This document shows positions 7,855 to 16,398 of a stretch of DNA of 64,000 nucleotides, piece by piece. This DNA comes from Pseudomonadota bacterium (GTDB lineage: Bacteria; Pseudomonadota; Alphaproteobacteria; Rhizobiales; Hyphomicrobiaceae), in the NCBI GenBank assembly GCA_018242255.1, contig JAFECH010000344.1:1-64000 (forward strand), given 5' to 3'. The position numbers were made by a program, and so were the translations under genes. Numbering within the stretch: position 1 is the stretch's first letter; every line of letters starts with the position of its first letter. Below the pieces are notes generated by a model. That model ran no database searches, was not told where the DNA came from, and saw nothing but the letters and a program-made list of their open reading frames with translations.

Positions 7855-9627
7855 ATGTCAAGTTTCGAGGGGGCAGAGGCAGTGGATCGCCAGCGCACGA
7901 TGTGGACCTGGTGGGCGACCTTGGCGGGGCGGCCGTGGCTGCCGTCACTGGCGCTGCTTGCGCTGTGTGCCGTCATCTATTTGCCGGGTCTCGTGCGCTT
8001 GCCACCTGTGGATCGAACGGAAATCATTTGGTCGGAGACGACCAGGGCAATGGTGGATCGCGGCGACTGGACGAGCCCGCGGTTCGGCGACGATGTCCAC
8101 CAATATCGCCCGATCGGCACGTTCTGGGTGCAAGGTGCGGCGCGGTGGCTGGCGGGACAAGCGCATGAGCGCGACATCAGCGTTTATCGCATTCCGTCAT
8201 TTATAGCTGTGACACTTGCGGTGCTCGCGTTGTTTTGGCTCGGACGTGGATTAGTCGGAGCGGAAACCGCTTTGATTGCGTCGGGGCTGTTCGCCGTCGC
8301 GCCTTTGACGGTTCTTGTTTCGCAACTTGCGATTGCCGAAGGATTGTGTCTGCTGCCCGCGACGGTCGCGATGTTGGCGCTCGCGCGCATTTATACCAAC
8401 GACGAAGAACCGATCAGGACGGCGCTGTTATTCTGGGTCGCGGTCGGCATCGGTATTCTCATCAATGCGCTTCTCGTGCCTATCCTCGTTCTGGCGACGT
8501 TGATCGCGCTTTACATCTTCGATCGCGATCTGTCTTGGCTGAAGCGACTGCGTCCAATCGTCGGCGTGCCGATTGCGCTTGTGCTCGGCGTGCCGTGGCT
8601 GCTGGTGCGCGCGCATCAGGATGGCGTGGCGTTTTCTGGGTTGAGCTGGCGCGAGTTTCTCGCCGCACTCGGCGGTGCGCAGGACATGAAGCTGCGGGCT
8701 TTTCCGGGCACATTTGTTCTGGCGCTTTTGCTGGGGTTCATTCCCGGAACGATGCTGCTCGGAACTGCCTTAAAGCGCTTCTGGGCCGAGCGAGAGCGAC
8801 AGCGGTTGCCGCGCTTCCTGCTCGCCTGGGTCATCGGATATCTGATTTATCTTGAAGCGCTGTCGTCGAAGCCCGGCACCTATATGGTGCAGACGATGTT
8901 TCCGGCGCTGGCGCTTGCCGTCGCCATGGTCGTCACCGGCGAGAGGGGTGAAGGCAAGCATCCCGAATGGAGCGGCTTCTGGATTTGGCCGACTGCGCTC
9001 GCGGCCCTGCCGCTCGCAATCTTTGCGGCTGTCTATGCGTTCGTCGGAGAGTTGCCGAGTTTTCTAGCGCTGGTCCTGATCGCCATCGTTGCGGGGCTCT
9101 TCATCTGGACAGGCCAGCTTGGACGTGAGGGCCACTTGCGCCGCTGGGCGGCAGTTGGCGTTTCCGCGCTCGGATTGTTCGGACTGACGTTGCTTGGCGT
9201 CGTGTTGCCCGGCATCGACAGGATCTGGCCCGCGGAGATGATTGCTAAAGCCATTGCCGCGTGCCCAAAGCGAGATGCGGTCATGATCGGATTTCGCGAG
9301 CCCTCGGGCCGATTTCTTCTCGACATTCCGCCTGACCGGCAAACGCCTGACGCATTGGCGGAGCGCTTTGCTGCCAAGGCGCCGACGCTGTCGATCGTCG
9401 AAGATCGGTGGGCCAAGCGGACGAATTGGGCGCTACAATCGAGATCGCAAAACCGGCTGGCGCAGCCCACGGGTTGCGTTTCCGCCTATAATATGATGCG
9501 CGGCTGCCCGCTCTATTTTCGTATTTATTCGCCAAATCCGGCGGAACCTTGCGCCATGCCGGCGGCGTTCTCCTGTTCCGACAGGACGGCCCCGATCGGG
9601 TTCGAGAAATCGGGCGATTGCGACTGA
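7855..9627 (+). CDS. ArnT-like integral membrane glycosyltransferase (GT83/PMT superfamily)
   Basis: The protein has roughly 590 residues with about ten hydrophobic helices in its first 480. Between helices 1 and 2 it has the acidic segment LPPVDRTEIIWSETTRAM followed by FGDDVHQYRPIGTFWVQ. This is the pattern of lipid-dependent glycosyltransferases such as ArnT, where the first-loop acidic residue is catalytic. Such enzymes move a sugar from a polyprenyl phosphate carrier to lipid A or other envelope glycans on the periplasmic side. The acceptor is unknown and no arn operon is nearby. The start is ambiguous: ATGs at 7855 and 7900 and an internal GTG are possible. The C-terminal 90 residues form a soluble periplasmic tail. 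Confidence 0.8.
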   Translation: MSSFEGAEAVDRQRTMWTWWATLAGRPWLPSLALLALCAVIYLPGLVRLPPVDRTEIIWSETTRAMVDRGDWTSPRFGDDVHQYRPIGTFWVQGAARWLAGQAHERDISVYRIPSFIAVTLAVLALFWLGRGLVGAETALIASGLFAVAPLTVLVSQLAIAEGLCLLPATVAMLALARIYTNDEEPIRTALLFWVAVGIGILINALLVPILVLATLIALYIFDRDLSWLKRLRPIVGVPIALVLGVPWLLVRAHQDGVAFSGLSWREFLAALGGAQDMKLRAFPGTFVLALLLGFIPGTMLLGTALKRFWAERERQRLPRFLLAWVIGYLIYLEALSSKPGTYMVQTMFPALALAVAMVVTGERGEGKHPEWSGFWIWPTALAALPLAIFAAVYAFVGELPSFLALVLIAIVAGLFIWTGQLGREGHLRRWAAVGVSALGLFGLTLLGVVLPGIDRIWPAEMIAKAIAACPKRDAVMIGFREPSGRFLLDIPPDRQTPDALAERFAAKAPTLSIVEDRWAKRTNWALQSRSQNRLAQPTGCVSAYNMMRGCPLYFRIYSPNPAEPCAMPAAFSCSDRTAPIGFEKSGDCD

Positions 9628-9714
9628 AGTAACTGGTATCGGAGCCAGAAGCCCCTGCGCAAGGGCGGCAGCGGTGTTATATAACTGACAAATCAACCGA
9701 GGATTGTCTCAAAT

Positions 9715-10410
9715 ATGTTCAACCCGGAACGCCCGCCCGAGATCGTCGCACAGCGTTGGCTGAACGCGGATTCAAAACGAACGCTGAAAGCCGAGAAGGG
9801 CAAAGTCATCGTCGTCGCCGTCTGGCAGCTCGTCTGCCCTGGCTCGCAGAAATTCGGTCTGCCGCAAGCGATGCGCCTGCGCGGCGCGTTCGAAGAGAAC
9901 GAAGTCGCGGTGTTCGGGCTGCACATGCCGTTTGAGCGGCACGATGAGCAGACGCCGGAGAAAGTCGAAGCCTATTTGAACGAGAACGGCATCACCATTC
10001 CGGTCGCACTCGACAAGCCGAATGGCGATGGTTTGCCGGAGACGATGAAAGCTTATGAGCTGCAGGGCACGCCTGCGCTGCTGCTGTTCGACCGGCAGGG
10101 GCGCTTGCGCCGACACTATCTCGGTGCGGTCGATGATTTCCGTCTCGGCGCCGAAGTGATGGCGTTGTTGATCGAGGATAAAGACAGCCCGCGCGAGATG
10201 TCGATTGCCCTTGAGCGTAAGCTTGCCGCGGCGCTCGTCGATCCGGAAGCGCATCATCACCACGAGCATGGCGATGAATGCGGTTGCGGACACGATCACG
10301 GCCATGATCATGGTCATGATCATCATCATCACGGTCATGACCACGAGCACGAACACGGCATCGCGCATGGGCTTCCCGGCCATGTGCATGGTCCCGACTG
10401 CAAACACTGA
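9715..10410 (+). CDS. Thioredoxin-fold redoxin with a histidine-rich metal-binding tail
   Basis: Residues 1-150 look like a TlpA/AhpC-type redoxin: a KGKVIVVAVWQLVCPGS strand-to-active-site segment, cis-proline region GTPALLLFDRQGRL and a final helix. The active site has a single cysteine (WQLVCPGS) instead of CxxC, so it is not a classical disulfide reductase. From about residue 183 the protein becomes a tail dominated by His, Asp, Gly and Glu, with clusters of up to four histidines plus an ECGCGHDH element and a final CKH. Such tails usually bind Ni, Zn or Cu. No signal peptide is visible. Its TGA overlaps the ATG of the FNT-family gene by one base, so the two are almost certainly co-translated. 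Confidence 0.8.
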   Translation: MFNPERPPEIVAQRWLNADSKRTLKAEKGKVIVVAVWQLVCPGSQKFGLPQAMRLRGAFEENEVAVFGLHMPFERHDEQTPEKVEAYLNENGITIPVALDKPNGDGLPETMKAYELQGTPALLLFDRQGRLRRHYLGAVDDFRLGAEVMALLIEDKDSPREMSIALERKLAAALVDPEAHHHHEHGDECGCGHDHGHDHGHDHHHHGHDHEHEHGIAHGLPGHVHGPDCKH

Positions 10411-11312
10411 TGGGAAGCAAACCTCCGAAAGACGAAGTCGACAAGGCGCAAGAGGAAAAGCCCTCGAAGCCTAGCGATCCGACGCCGGGCTCTGGACTTA
10501 GCCGCAAGGAAAAGCAGCAGGTCCGCGAGGGCGTGCGCCATCGTCCGGCCGTCGTCTACGAAATCATTCGCGTGCAGGGCGAGATCGAGCTTCGCCGACC
10601 GGTTTCGGCGCTGTGGTGGTCTGGCGTCGCAGCGGGTATCTCGATCGGATTTTCGTTTTTGACGGAAGCTGCGCTTGCCGCGCATTTGCCTGCAGAGGGA
10701 TCGAGCGCGCTCATCGCCAAGCTCGGATATGCCGTTGGGTTCCTGGTCGTCATTCTAGGGCACCAGCAGCTCTTTACCGAAAACGTGTTGACGGCAGTTC
10801 TGCCGATCATGGCGCGCAAGCAGGTGCACTGGTTTTTGCGGATGGTTCGCCTGTGGGGCATCGTGCTCGCCGCGAACATTGTCGGCTGTTTGATATTTGC
10901 GATGGCGATGGCGTTTCTGCCGATCGTGCCGCCCGACGTCGCGACGGCTATGAGCGATATCGTCGGCAAAGTCATGGTCAATTCGCCTGGCGAGATGTTC
11001 GCTAAGGGCATCGGCGCCGGTTGGATCATCGCGGCGCTGGTTTGGATTTTGTCATCGACCGAGCATGTCGAGTTTATGATCATCACGCTTCTCACGTATC
11101 TGATCGCGCTGTTCGGCTTCACACATATCGTCGCCGGAAGCGCCGAAGCGATCTATGGCGTTCTGACTGGCATGACGACGGTTGAGGATGCAGTGTTCAG
11201 GTTTTTCTTGCCGACGCTGGCGGGCAACGTTTTCGGCGGTACGGTCCTCTTTTCGGTGTTGAGTTACGCCCAGGTTCGTGAGGAAATCTACGCCGATCCG
11301 GACGCTAAATAG
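10410..11312 (+). CDS. Formate/nitrite transporter (FNT) family channel
   Basis: This 300-residue protein has a charged 45-residue cytoplasmic N-terminus followed by six membrane segments in the FocA/NirC/YfdC pattern. Features include ILGHQQLFTENVLTAVLP after the second helix (the L2 re-entrant loop of FNT channels) and FGFTHIVAGSAEAIYG near residue 235, where the FNT histidine sits. FNT channels pass small monovalent anions such as formate, nitrite or hydrosulfide. It most resembles the YfdC branch, whose substrate is uncertain. The start codon overlaps the stop of the His-tailed redoxin gene, which suggests a joint function. Confidence 0.85.
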   Translation: MGSKPPKDEVDKAQEEKPSKPSDPTPGSGLSRKEKQQVREGVRHRPAVVYEIIRVQGEIELRRPVSALWWSGVAAGISIGFSFLTEAALAAHLPAEGSSALIAKLGYAVGFLVVILGHQQLFTENVLTAVLPIMARKQVHWFLRMVRLWGIVLAANIVGCLIFAMAMAFLPIVPPDVATAMSDIVGKVMVNSPGEMFAKGIGAGWIIAALVWILSSTEHVEFMIITLLTYLIALFGFTHIVAGSAEAIYGVLTGMTTVEDAVFRFFLPTLAGNVFGGTVLFSVLSYAQVREEIYADPDAK

Positions 11313-11383
11313 CCGTCCGACTTTCTTGCGCCACCCGAATCACGTTTCTCTCCGCCCTACAAGTCGAGAGCGGAGAGAAGCTC

Positions 11384-12370
11384 ATGGTCGAGCGGATTGG
11401 CGGCAAGCAGGGACACGGTGGATCGGGCCGGCTCGCGGAACGTGAGACGGATGCGTCCGGCAAAAGTTCTCCTCGCGCCCGAGCCAAGGCCGCTGCGACC
11501 GGCCGGCTCCGCGAATCTAAGTCGGCTGCGGCGGACAAGAAAGTCATTGCCCTCGTCTACGACTTCGACGGCACGCTGTCGCCGAAGCCGATGCAGGAAT
11601 ATGCCTTCCTTCCCAAGCTCGGCATCGATCCAAAAGCGTTCTGGGCCGAATGCACGCGCATTGCGAAGACAGAGCGGGCCGATGGGCTCATCACCTACAT
11701 GCACCTGATGTACAAGAAGGCGAAGGAGAAGAACGTCCGCATCGATCGCGCCGATCTCGTCGCGCAGGGCAAGACGGTCGAGCTTTATCCCGGCGTCGAG
11801 GCATGGTTCGAGGCGATGCACGCCTATGTGAAGAAGCGCGCCGGCGACGCAGAAATTTCGGTGAAGCACTATCTCGTGTCGTCGGGGCTGACGGAGATCA
11901 TCGAGGGCACGAAGATCTATCGGCACTTCGCCAACGTGTTCGCGAGCGAATATTGGTTCGACGCGTACGACCTGCCGTTTCCGAAGCGCGTGATCTCCGA
12001 TACCGGCAAGACGCAGTTTCTGTTCCGCATCAACAAGGGCATCGAAGATCTCGGGCGCAGCATCAACGTGCACATGGCGGAAGACGAGCGGCCCATTCCG
12101 TTTTCAAATTTCATTTATTTCGGCGACGGCGACACAGACGTGCCGTCCATGGCGCTGCTGAAAAAGAACGGCGGCCACGCGATTGCCGTGCATGGCGCGG
12201 ATGAGAGCGAGCAGAAATGCGTCGAGCTTTTCCGGGCCGGCCGCTGCGATTTCTACGCCAGCGCCGACTATCGCAAAGGCTCGGATTTGTGGAAGCGCAC
12301 GTGCCTATTGCTCGATCGCATCATCGCGGACGTGAAGGTGCAGGAAGAGGCGCGGGGGTTGGGGGTATAA
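11384..12370 (+). CDS. HAD-superfamily phosphatase
   Basis: After a basic, low-complexity N-terminus of about 45 residues, the protein shows HAD motif I in LVYDFDGTLSPKPM (nucleophile aspartate near residue 60) and motif IV in FGDGDTDVPSM (near residue 246). A helical cap domain lies between them, with HYLVSSGLTEIIEG as the likely motif II region. These enzymes hydrolyse small phosphomonoesters in the cytoplasm by an aspartyl-phosphate intermediate. The specific substrate cannot be read from the sequence. GGAGAGAAG precedes the ATG. It follows the FNT gene by 71 bases and may or may not share its transcript. Confidence 0.85.
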   Translation: MVERIGGKQGHGGSGRLAERETDASGKSSPRARAKAAATGRLRESKSAAADKKVIALVYDFDGTLSPKPMQEYAFLPKLGIDPKAFWAECTRIAKTERADGLITYMHLMYKKAKEKNVRIDRADLVAQGKTVELYPGVEAWFEAMHAYVKKRAGDAEISVKHYLVSSGLTEIIEGTKIYRHFANVFASEYWFDAYDLPFPKRVISDTGKTQFLFRINKGIEDLGRSINVHMAEDERPIPFSNFIYFGDGDTDVPSMALLKKNGGHAIAVHGADESEQKCVELFRAGRCDFYASADYRKGSDLWKRTCLLLDRIIADVKVQEEARGLGV

Positions 12371-12417
12371 GAATAACCGGATCGAATTAATCTCATACTC
12401 AATGATGAGCGAATGAA

Positions 12418-13683
12418 ATGTGGCACGGCGATGGTTTCAAAAATGTAGTTAGGCTAATCGGGATCGCGATCTCGACAGCTCTCGGATTTTACTGCCTTTA
12501 TCTTACCACGCAGGCCTCGACTCCAAAGGAGAGCGCCCTTTCAGCAATAATGCTGACTCTTATGTCTCTCTTGGTCGGTTGGATAGTCACGCACTACTAT
12601 TATCTTCAGGCGAGCGCAGCCGAGATCGAGCGCATAAATGCTGTGCATGACAAAAGCCTCAGGACATATGCTCTTAAGGCAGCGGAGAAGGTTACAAATC
12701 TTTCGCGGGAATTAGACCGATTGGCTGCCTATCTCTTGGCATATCGTGATGCAGAAGAAGACGATAACTTAGATATCGTCTTGTGTAGCAAGGAAGATCA
12801 CATTTCGGCGGTAATACATATCGTTTCAACATTGAAATCCGTCAATGATACGTCGTTGAGCGATTGGCAGGGCGTTATAGGAGCCGAACTCGAGCGAAAA
12901 AAACAGGAACAGGAGGAAGAAGAAGATCGCCATTTGCAGGCTTTAATCAGAACAGTCGAGCAGGTGCAGGCAAGTGTGAAAATGCTGGAGCCGAATAGCA
13001 ACTCGGTCCAGTTACTGCGGCAGGAGTTTGCTGCGATCAGGGCGGAGCTGATGGCGGAGCAAGCAGGTCGTTTGGGGGTTTCTTCTCCGAGAATTTACCC
13101 ATTCAGTGCGCGCAAGCCAGTAGTTTTCTCGTCCTGTCCAGAATGTGGGAATGAGATAAGGATCAAGGTCAATCGAAAAGGACGGATAGGCGCCCGGGGC
13201 TACCGCTGTTCGGCCTGCAATACGGCTCTTGTCGTATTGTCGGACGATTCTGACAAGCCACAGTTGATACCGCGGAAAAAAGAGGATGCGGCGGTAACTT
13301 GCCCCTCATGCGATTCCGAGCAGGTGACGTTAGTCGACAACCTACCTGGTGTTTCTTCGAAGTTTGCGTGTGCAAAGTGCCACCTGACCTTGTTAGTCAC
13401 GCGGACTAACAGCGGCGTAGCCGTCAGAATTATACCTCCAGTAAGCCAGCCTCTGTCGGATACGAATGTCTCGGTGACTCCTGAATTCGTCGATGCCGTC
13501 AGGATGGCGTTACCCGCTCAACCATGGCCTACCGGCGTTCATAAAAAAGTGGCGGAGCGATTAGGTGTGCCTTCCGCTCAGGTTCAGAAAGCTATTCGAA
13601 CACTGATTTTAGCCGGCATTTTTAAGCATCAAATTGATGGAGTTGTAGTGCAAGATGGGCCCCGGTCAGGGCTTCACGCATAG
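12418..13683 (+). CDS. Unrecognised membrane protein with coiled coil, two zinc ribbons and a winged-helix-like end
   Basis: I do not recognise this 421-residue protein. Two membrane helices lie near residues 8-30 and 40-62 (ending IVTHYYYLQ). A long charged helical region (about 65-225) follows, including a glutamate/lysine-rich coiled-coil stretch near 160-175. Two four-cysteine ribbons come next: SCPECG...CSAC (about 239-267) and TCPSCD...CAKC (about 299-325). The last 65 residues, with TGVHKKVAERLGVPSAQVQ, resemble a winged helix. Base composition and codon choice are visibly more AT-rich than in its neighbours, suggesting recent acquisition. It is a lone gene with no strong ribosome-binding site at the ATG. 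It could be a membrane-tethered sensor or regulator, but this is conjecture. Confidence 0.8.
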   Translation: MWHGDGFKNVVRLIGIAISTALGFYCLYLTTQASTPKESALSAIMLTLMSLLVGWIVTHYYYLQASAAEIERINAVHDKSLRTYALKAAEKVTNLSRELDRLAAYLLAYRDAEEDDNLDIVLCSKEDHISAVIHIVSTLKSVNDTSLSDWQGVIGAELERKKQEQEEEEDRHLQALIRTVEQVQASVKMLEPNSNSVQLLRQEFAAIRAELMAEQAGRLGVSSPRIYPFSARKPVVFSSCPECGNEIRIKVNRKGRIGARGYRCSACNTALVVLSDDSDKPQLIPRKKEDAAVTCPSCDSEQVTLVDNLPGVSSKFACAKCHLTLLVTRTNSGVAVRIIPPVSQPLSDTNVSVTPEFVDAVRMALPAQPWPTGVHKKVAERLGVPSAQVQKAIRTLILAGIFKHQIDGVVVQDGPRSGLHA

Positions 13684-13685
13684 TT

Positions 13686-13814
13686 TCAATGCCCCTCGAT
13701 CTTGATCCCAGGCAGATCGACTTTCACCTTCGTCTGGTTGGCGTCCCAGAGGAGATAGCCGAGGACGCCGACGGCGACGACAAGCATTCCGATCATGACT
13801 GATTTGGTGTCCAT
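13686..13814 (-). CDS. 42-residue single-span membrane protein
   Basis: A small open frame on the minus strand starts at an ATG (13814) with AGGAG nine bases before it. It encodes 42 residues: a short MDTKSV head, a hydrophobic span from about residue 6 to 23 ending in LLW, and a polar tail DANQTKVKVDLPGIKIEGH. The good ribosome-binding site, clear membrane helix and GC-rich third positions support a real gene. The topology suggests N-in with a short C-terminal tail outside. Function is unknown. It ends 3 bases from the stop of the odd gene at 12418-13683 and is convergent with it. Confidence 0.65.
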   Translation of the reverse strand: MDTKSVMIGMLVVAVGVLGYLLWDANQTKVKVDLPGIKIEGH

Positions 13815-13939
13815 CGCCTGCGTCTCCTGAAGCATTTTGAATTCAAACGTTGACGCATCAATCGCCTTGGCGGCGGTGTGGTGTCAAGTGCGCGACGCGC
13901 CGAGGATGCGTCAACGTTGATGGCTGTTGCGTTCAAACA

Positions 13940-13977
13940 AAAGACGGCCCCGCCTTTACTGGGGCCGTCTAAATTTT
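13940..13977 (-). terminator. Intrinsic terminator downstream of the His-rich secreted protein gene
   Basis: A hairpin with nine-base arms GACGGCCCC (13943-13951) and GGGGCCGTC (13961-13969) has AAATTTT on its plus-strand side and TTTTGTTTG on its minus-strand side. It lies 29 bases beyond the stop of the minus-strand gene 14006-14386, so it most likely ends that transcript. The T-rich flanks on both sides allow bidirectional action. Confidence 0.8.
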
Positions 13978-14005
13978 GACGCGTACTTTTGACGCTCAGA
14001 CTGGC

Positions 14006-14386
14006 TTAATAGCAGACCCAGACGAAGCGGTCATAGTACGGCGACCAGCGCCAGCAATATCCGACGCCATAGGCCCACCAGCGGCCGTGCCACCAGCGGC
14101 GATGCCCACGCCAGTGATGGTGGCGCCAGTGCCTGTGATGGCCCCAATGGCGTCCGCGCCAATGACGTCCCCGCCAATGACCGCGATGGCCCCAGTGGCG
14201 TCCACCGCGGAAGTGATGGCCGCGAAAGCCGCGATGACCGCGGAAATGATGTCCGCCACGGTGGTGCCCACCGAAATGGTGTCCGTGGTGGCCGCCGCCA
14301 TGATGGCCGCCGTGTCTCGCTTCGGCGATGACCGGCACTGCCATAGCCGTCATCAACGCCATCACGAATATGATTATGCGCTTCAT
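14006..14386 (-). CDS. Secreted small protein extremely rich in His, Gly, Arg and Trp
   Basis: The 126-residue product begins with a clear signal peptide (MKRIIIFVMALMTAMAVPVIAEA, cleavage probably after AEA). A long low-complexity stretch of HGG, HHG, HWRG and HRG units follows, then an aromatic C-terminus containing YCWRWSPYYDRFVWVCY with two cysteines. AAGGAG stands just before the ATG at 14386; the frame is open to 14524, but upstream residues are not signal-like. Proteins of this type are common, poorly studied envelope proteins of Rhizobiales. The histidines could bind metal ions and the arginines anionic polymers. It is followed by a strong terminator and appears to be a single-gene unit. 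Confidence 0.75.
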   Translation of the reverse strand: MKRIIIFVMALMTAMAVPVIAEARHGGHHGGGHHGHHFGGHHRGGHHFRGHRGFRGHHFRGGRHWGHRGHWRGRHWRGRHWGHHRHWRHHHWRGHRRWWHGRWWAYGVGYCWRWSPYYDRFVWVCY

Positions 14387-14732
14387 TATGGCTCCTTGGG
14401 TATTTTTTGGGGGTCCGGATGGTGCGTCGTAGCCCGACGCAATCGGTATTGTCTTAACCGCGTTCAGTCGCTGCGGTTCCCCCGGCCCGACGGCAATTGC
14501 GCCCTCGACCGTCCGAAAGTGCAATTGAAACGATATGCCTCGCGCCGTCGAAAAGGCTCTCGCGAACCGGCGTCGTCGGCATCTGCGTTAAAAACAAACT
14601 CAAATGCAAGTGATTGATTTAGCTCACTGTAACAGGGCTTTGTGCAGGGTAGCTGTTACACGAACCGCTTTTCTAACGGCCTGGAAATCGCGACGGGGAT
14701 AGCCTTCGAGGGAAGGATAGGAACGTATCGCC
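14387..14732. other. Intergenic region between the His-rich protein and SnoaL-like protein genes
   Basis: These 346 bases separate two divergent genes, so both promoters should lie here. I see no gene in it. The one structured element is an inverted repeat TGTAACAG (14628-14635) and CTGTTACA (14653-14660) with a 17-base spacer, about 75 bases before the ATG at 14733. It could be an operator for the SnoaL-like gene. Confidence 0.4.
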
Positions 14733-15275
14733 ATGATCTCTTCGCTGCACATAGACACAGTCGCGAGGGCTATTGTTCTTCGCTTCGCCATGGCCGCTTT
14801 CGTCGCGGCTGCACTTCTTATTCCCCGCATTGCGCATGCCGATGAGTCGTCCTGCACGACGCCGTCACCGCAGGTCATTTCCCAGATGTTCGACAATTGG
14901 AATTCGGCCGTCGCGGCTGGATCGGCGGACGAGCTTGCAAATTTCTACGCCGATGACGCGACGTTGATCCCGGCTAAAGCGTCGGAGCCGTTGGTTGGAA
15001 AAGACGCCATCCGAAATTTTTACGCTGGGTTGCTTGCCCGGCATCCGCAGCCGGTCGTCGTCAAGATGTCTGTGACGCCGGGCTGTAATTCTGCCGTTGC
15101 GAGCGGTTTCATTCTTTATCGCGTGACAGGCGTTCGCAAGGGCACGCGCGATCTGCTTGGAGGGCAGTTTACCGCTGAGTTCGCGCTTCAGAATGGGAAC
15201 TGGCGGATCGTGAAGCATACGCTCGGCGGTGACGCTAGAAAGCTCGATCAGCCGTTGGAAAGCTCGATGCTTTGA
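14733..15275 (+). CDS. Secreted SnoaL-like/SgcJ-type (NTF2-fold) protein
   Basis: This 180-residue protein has an N-terminal signal peptide ending near AHA (about residue 36). A cone-shaped NTF2-like domain follows: MFDNWNSAVAAGSADELANFYADDATLIP, the ring KDAIRNFYAGLL, and the closing strands FTAEFALQNGNWRIVKH. Families with this pattern (DUF4440, SgcJ/EcaC) include enzymes and binding proteins, and their function is rarely known. Two cysteines in the mature part (about residues 41 and 117) could form a disulfide. AGGA stands about ten bases before the ATG. It is transcribed alone, convergent with purK. Confidence 0.75.
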   Translation: MISSLHIDTVARAIVLRFAMAAFVAAALLIPRIAHADESSCTTPSPQVISQMFDNWNSAVAAGSADELANFYADDATLIPAKASEPLVGKDAIRNFYAGLLARHPQPVVVKMSVTPGCNSAVASGFILYRVTGVRKGTRDLLGGQFTAEFALQNGNWRIVKHTLGGDARKLDQPLESSML

Positions 15276-15299
15276 GGGTGTGCGCCGTCAGCGCTGAGG

Positions 15300-16388
15300 T
15301 CACTTCTTCGGCAGCAGACGGTTGACGTGGCCCATCTTGCGGCCTGGGCGGGCTTCCTTCTTGCCGTAGTGGTGAAAGAACGCGCCGGGTTCGGCTGCGA
15401 TCTTTTCCCAGCCGAGAATGTCGTCGCCGATGAGGTTGATCATCTCTGCCGCGGGGGCTTTCAGTGCCGTCGCGCCGAGCGGCCAGCCGGCGACAGCGCG
15501 GATGTGCTGTTCGAACTGGGAAGTCAGCGCGCCGTCCATCGTCCAGTGACCGGAATTGTGTACGCGTGGCGCCATCTCATTGACGTAGAGCCGGTCGCGG
15601 TCATTTTCGGCGACGAGGAAAAACTCGATCGCGAAGACGCCAACGTAGTCGAGCTTTTCGGCAATCTTCTGCGCGATGGCTACGGCCTCAGCTGCGACGT
15701 CGGGTGACAGCGCGGCAGGCGCGACGGACCGATGTAGAATGTGATTTCGGTGCTCGTTCTCGGTGACGTCGAAAGCTCTGAAGCTGCCGTCGATGGCGCG
15801 GGCTGCGACGACGGAAACTTCAGCGCGGAAATTGACGAAGCTCTCCAGGATCGACGGCTGATCGCTCATGGCGGCCCAGGCGCCTTCGGCTTCGGCGCGC
15901 GTCAAAATTTTCGCTTGGCCTTTACCGTCGTAGCCGAAACGGCGCGTCTTTAGAACGGACGGAATAGCGAAGCCGTTGTCGAGCGTTCGGGCGAGATCGG
16001 CGAAGCTGTCGATGGCGGCGAACTCGGCCGTCATTGCGCCCAGCTCACGCGCGAGCGATTTCTCATTCATGCGATCCTGGGCACAGGCGAGAGCCTTAGC
16101 GCCCGGACGAACGGGAATGCGCGCCGACAGGAATTCGACCGTGCGCACGGGAATGTTCTCGAATTCGTAAGTCGCGACGTGGACCCATTTGGCGAACGCT
16201 GCGAGGTGCGCTTCATCTTCGTAATTGGCGATCGTGTGTGCGGAAGCGACATCGAAGGCCGGGCTGTCGGCTTCCGGCGCGTAGATGTGCGTTTTGAAGC
16301 CGAGGCGCGCGGCGGCCATCGCGAGCATGCGGCCCAATTGTCCGCCGCCGAGAATGCCGATGGTTGAGCCGGGTGGGAATGCGGTCAT
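15300..16388 (-). CDS. purK: N5-carboxyaminoimidazole ribonucleotide synthase
   Basis: PurK carboxylates aminoimidazole ribonucleotide with ATP and bicarbonate in purine synthesis. The 362-residue product begins with the ATP-grasp nucleotide fold IGILGGGQLGRMLAMAA, continues with YEFENIP, and has the ATP-grasp core VLKTRRFGYDGKGQ and the metal-binding VNEMAPRVHNSGHWT, all PurK signatures. The ATG at 16388 places the conserved fold ten residues in; the open frame to 16538 overlaps purE out of frame and is not real. It lies 10 bases after purE, the usual purEK operon. Confidence 0.96.
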   Translation of the reverse strand: MTAFPPGSTIGILGGGQLGRMLAMAAARLGFKTHIYAPEADSPAFDVASAHTIANYEDEAHLAAFAKWVHVATYEFENIPVRTVEFLSARIPVRPGAKALACAQDRMNEKSLARELGAMTAEFAAIDSFADLARTLDNGFAIPSVLKTRRFGYDGKGQAKILTRAEAEGAWAAMSDQPSILESFVNFRAEVSVVAARAIDGSFRAFDVTENEHRNHILHRSVAPAALSPDVAAEAVAIAQKIAEKLDYVGVFAIEFFLVAENDRDRLYVNEMAPRVHNSGHWTMDGALTSQFEQHIRAVAGWPLGATALKAPAAEMINLIGDDILGWEKIAAEPGAFFHHYGKKEARPGRKMGHVNRLLPKK

Positions 16389-16398
16389 CGCGTGGTCT

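Noticed and set aside
10250..10400. Histidine-codon repeats as a tandem DNA repeat or CRISPR-like array
   Set aside because: The repeats encode the His-rich tail of an intact gene; units are irregular with no spacer structure.
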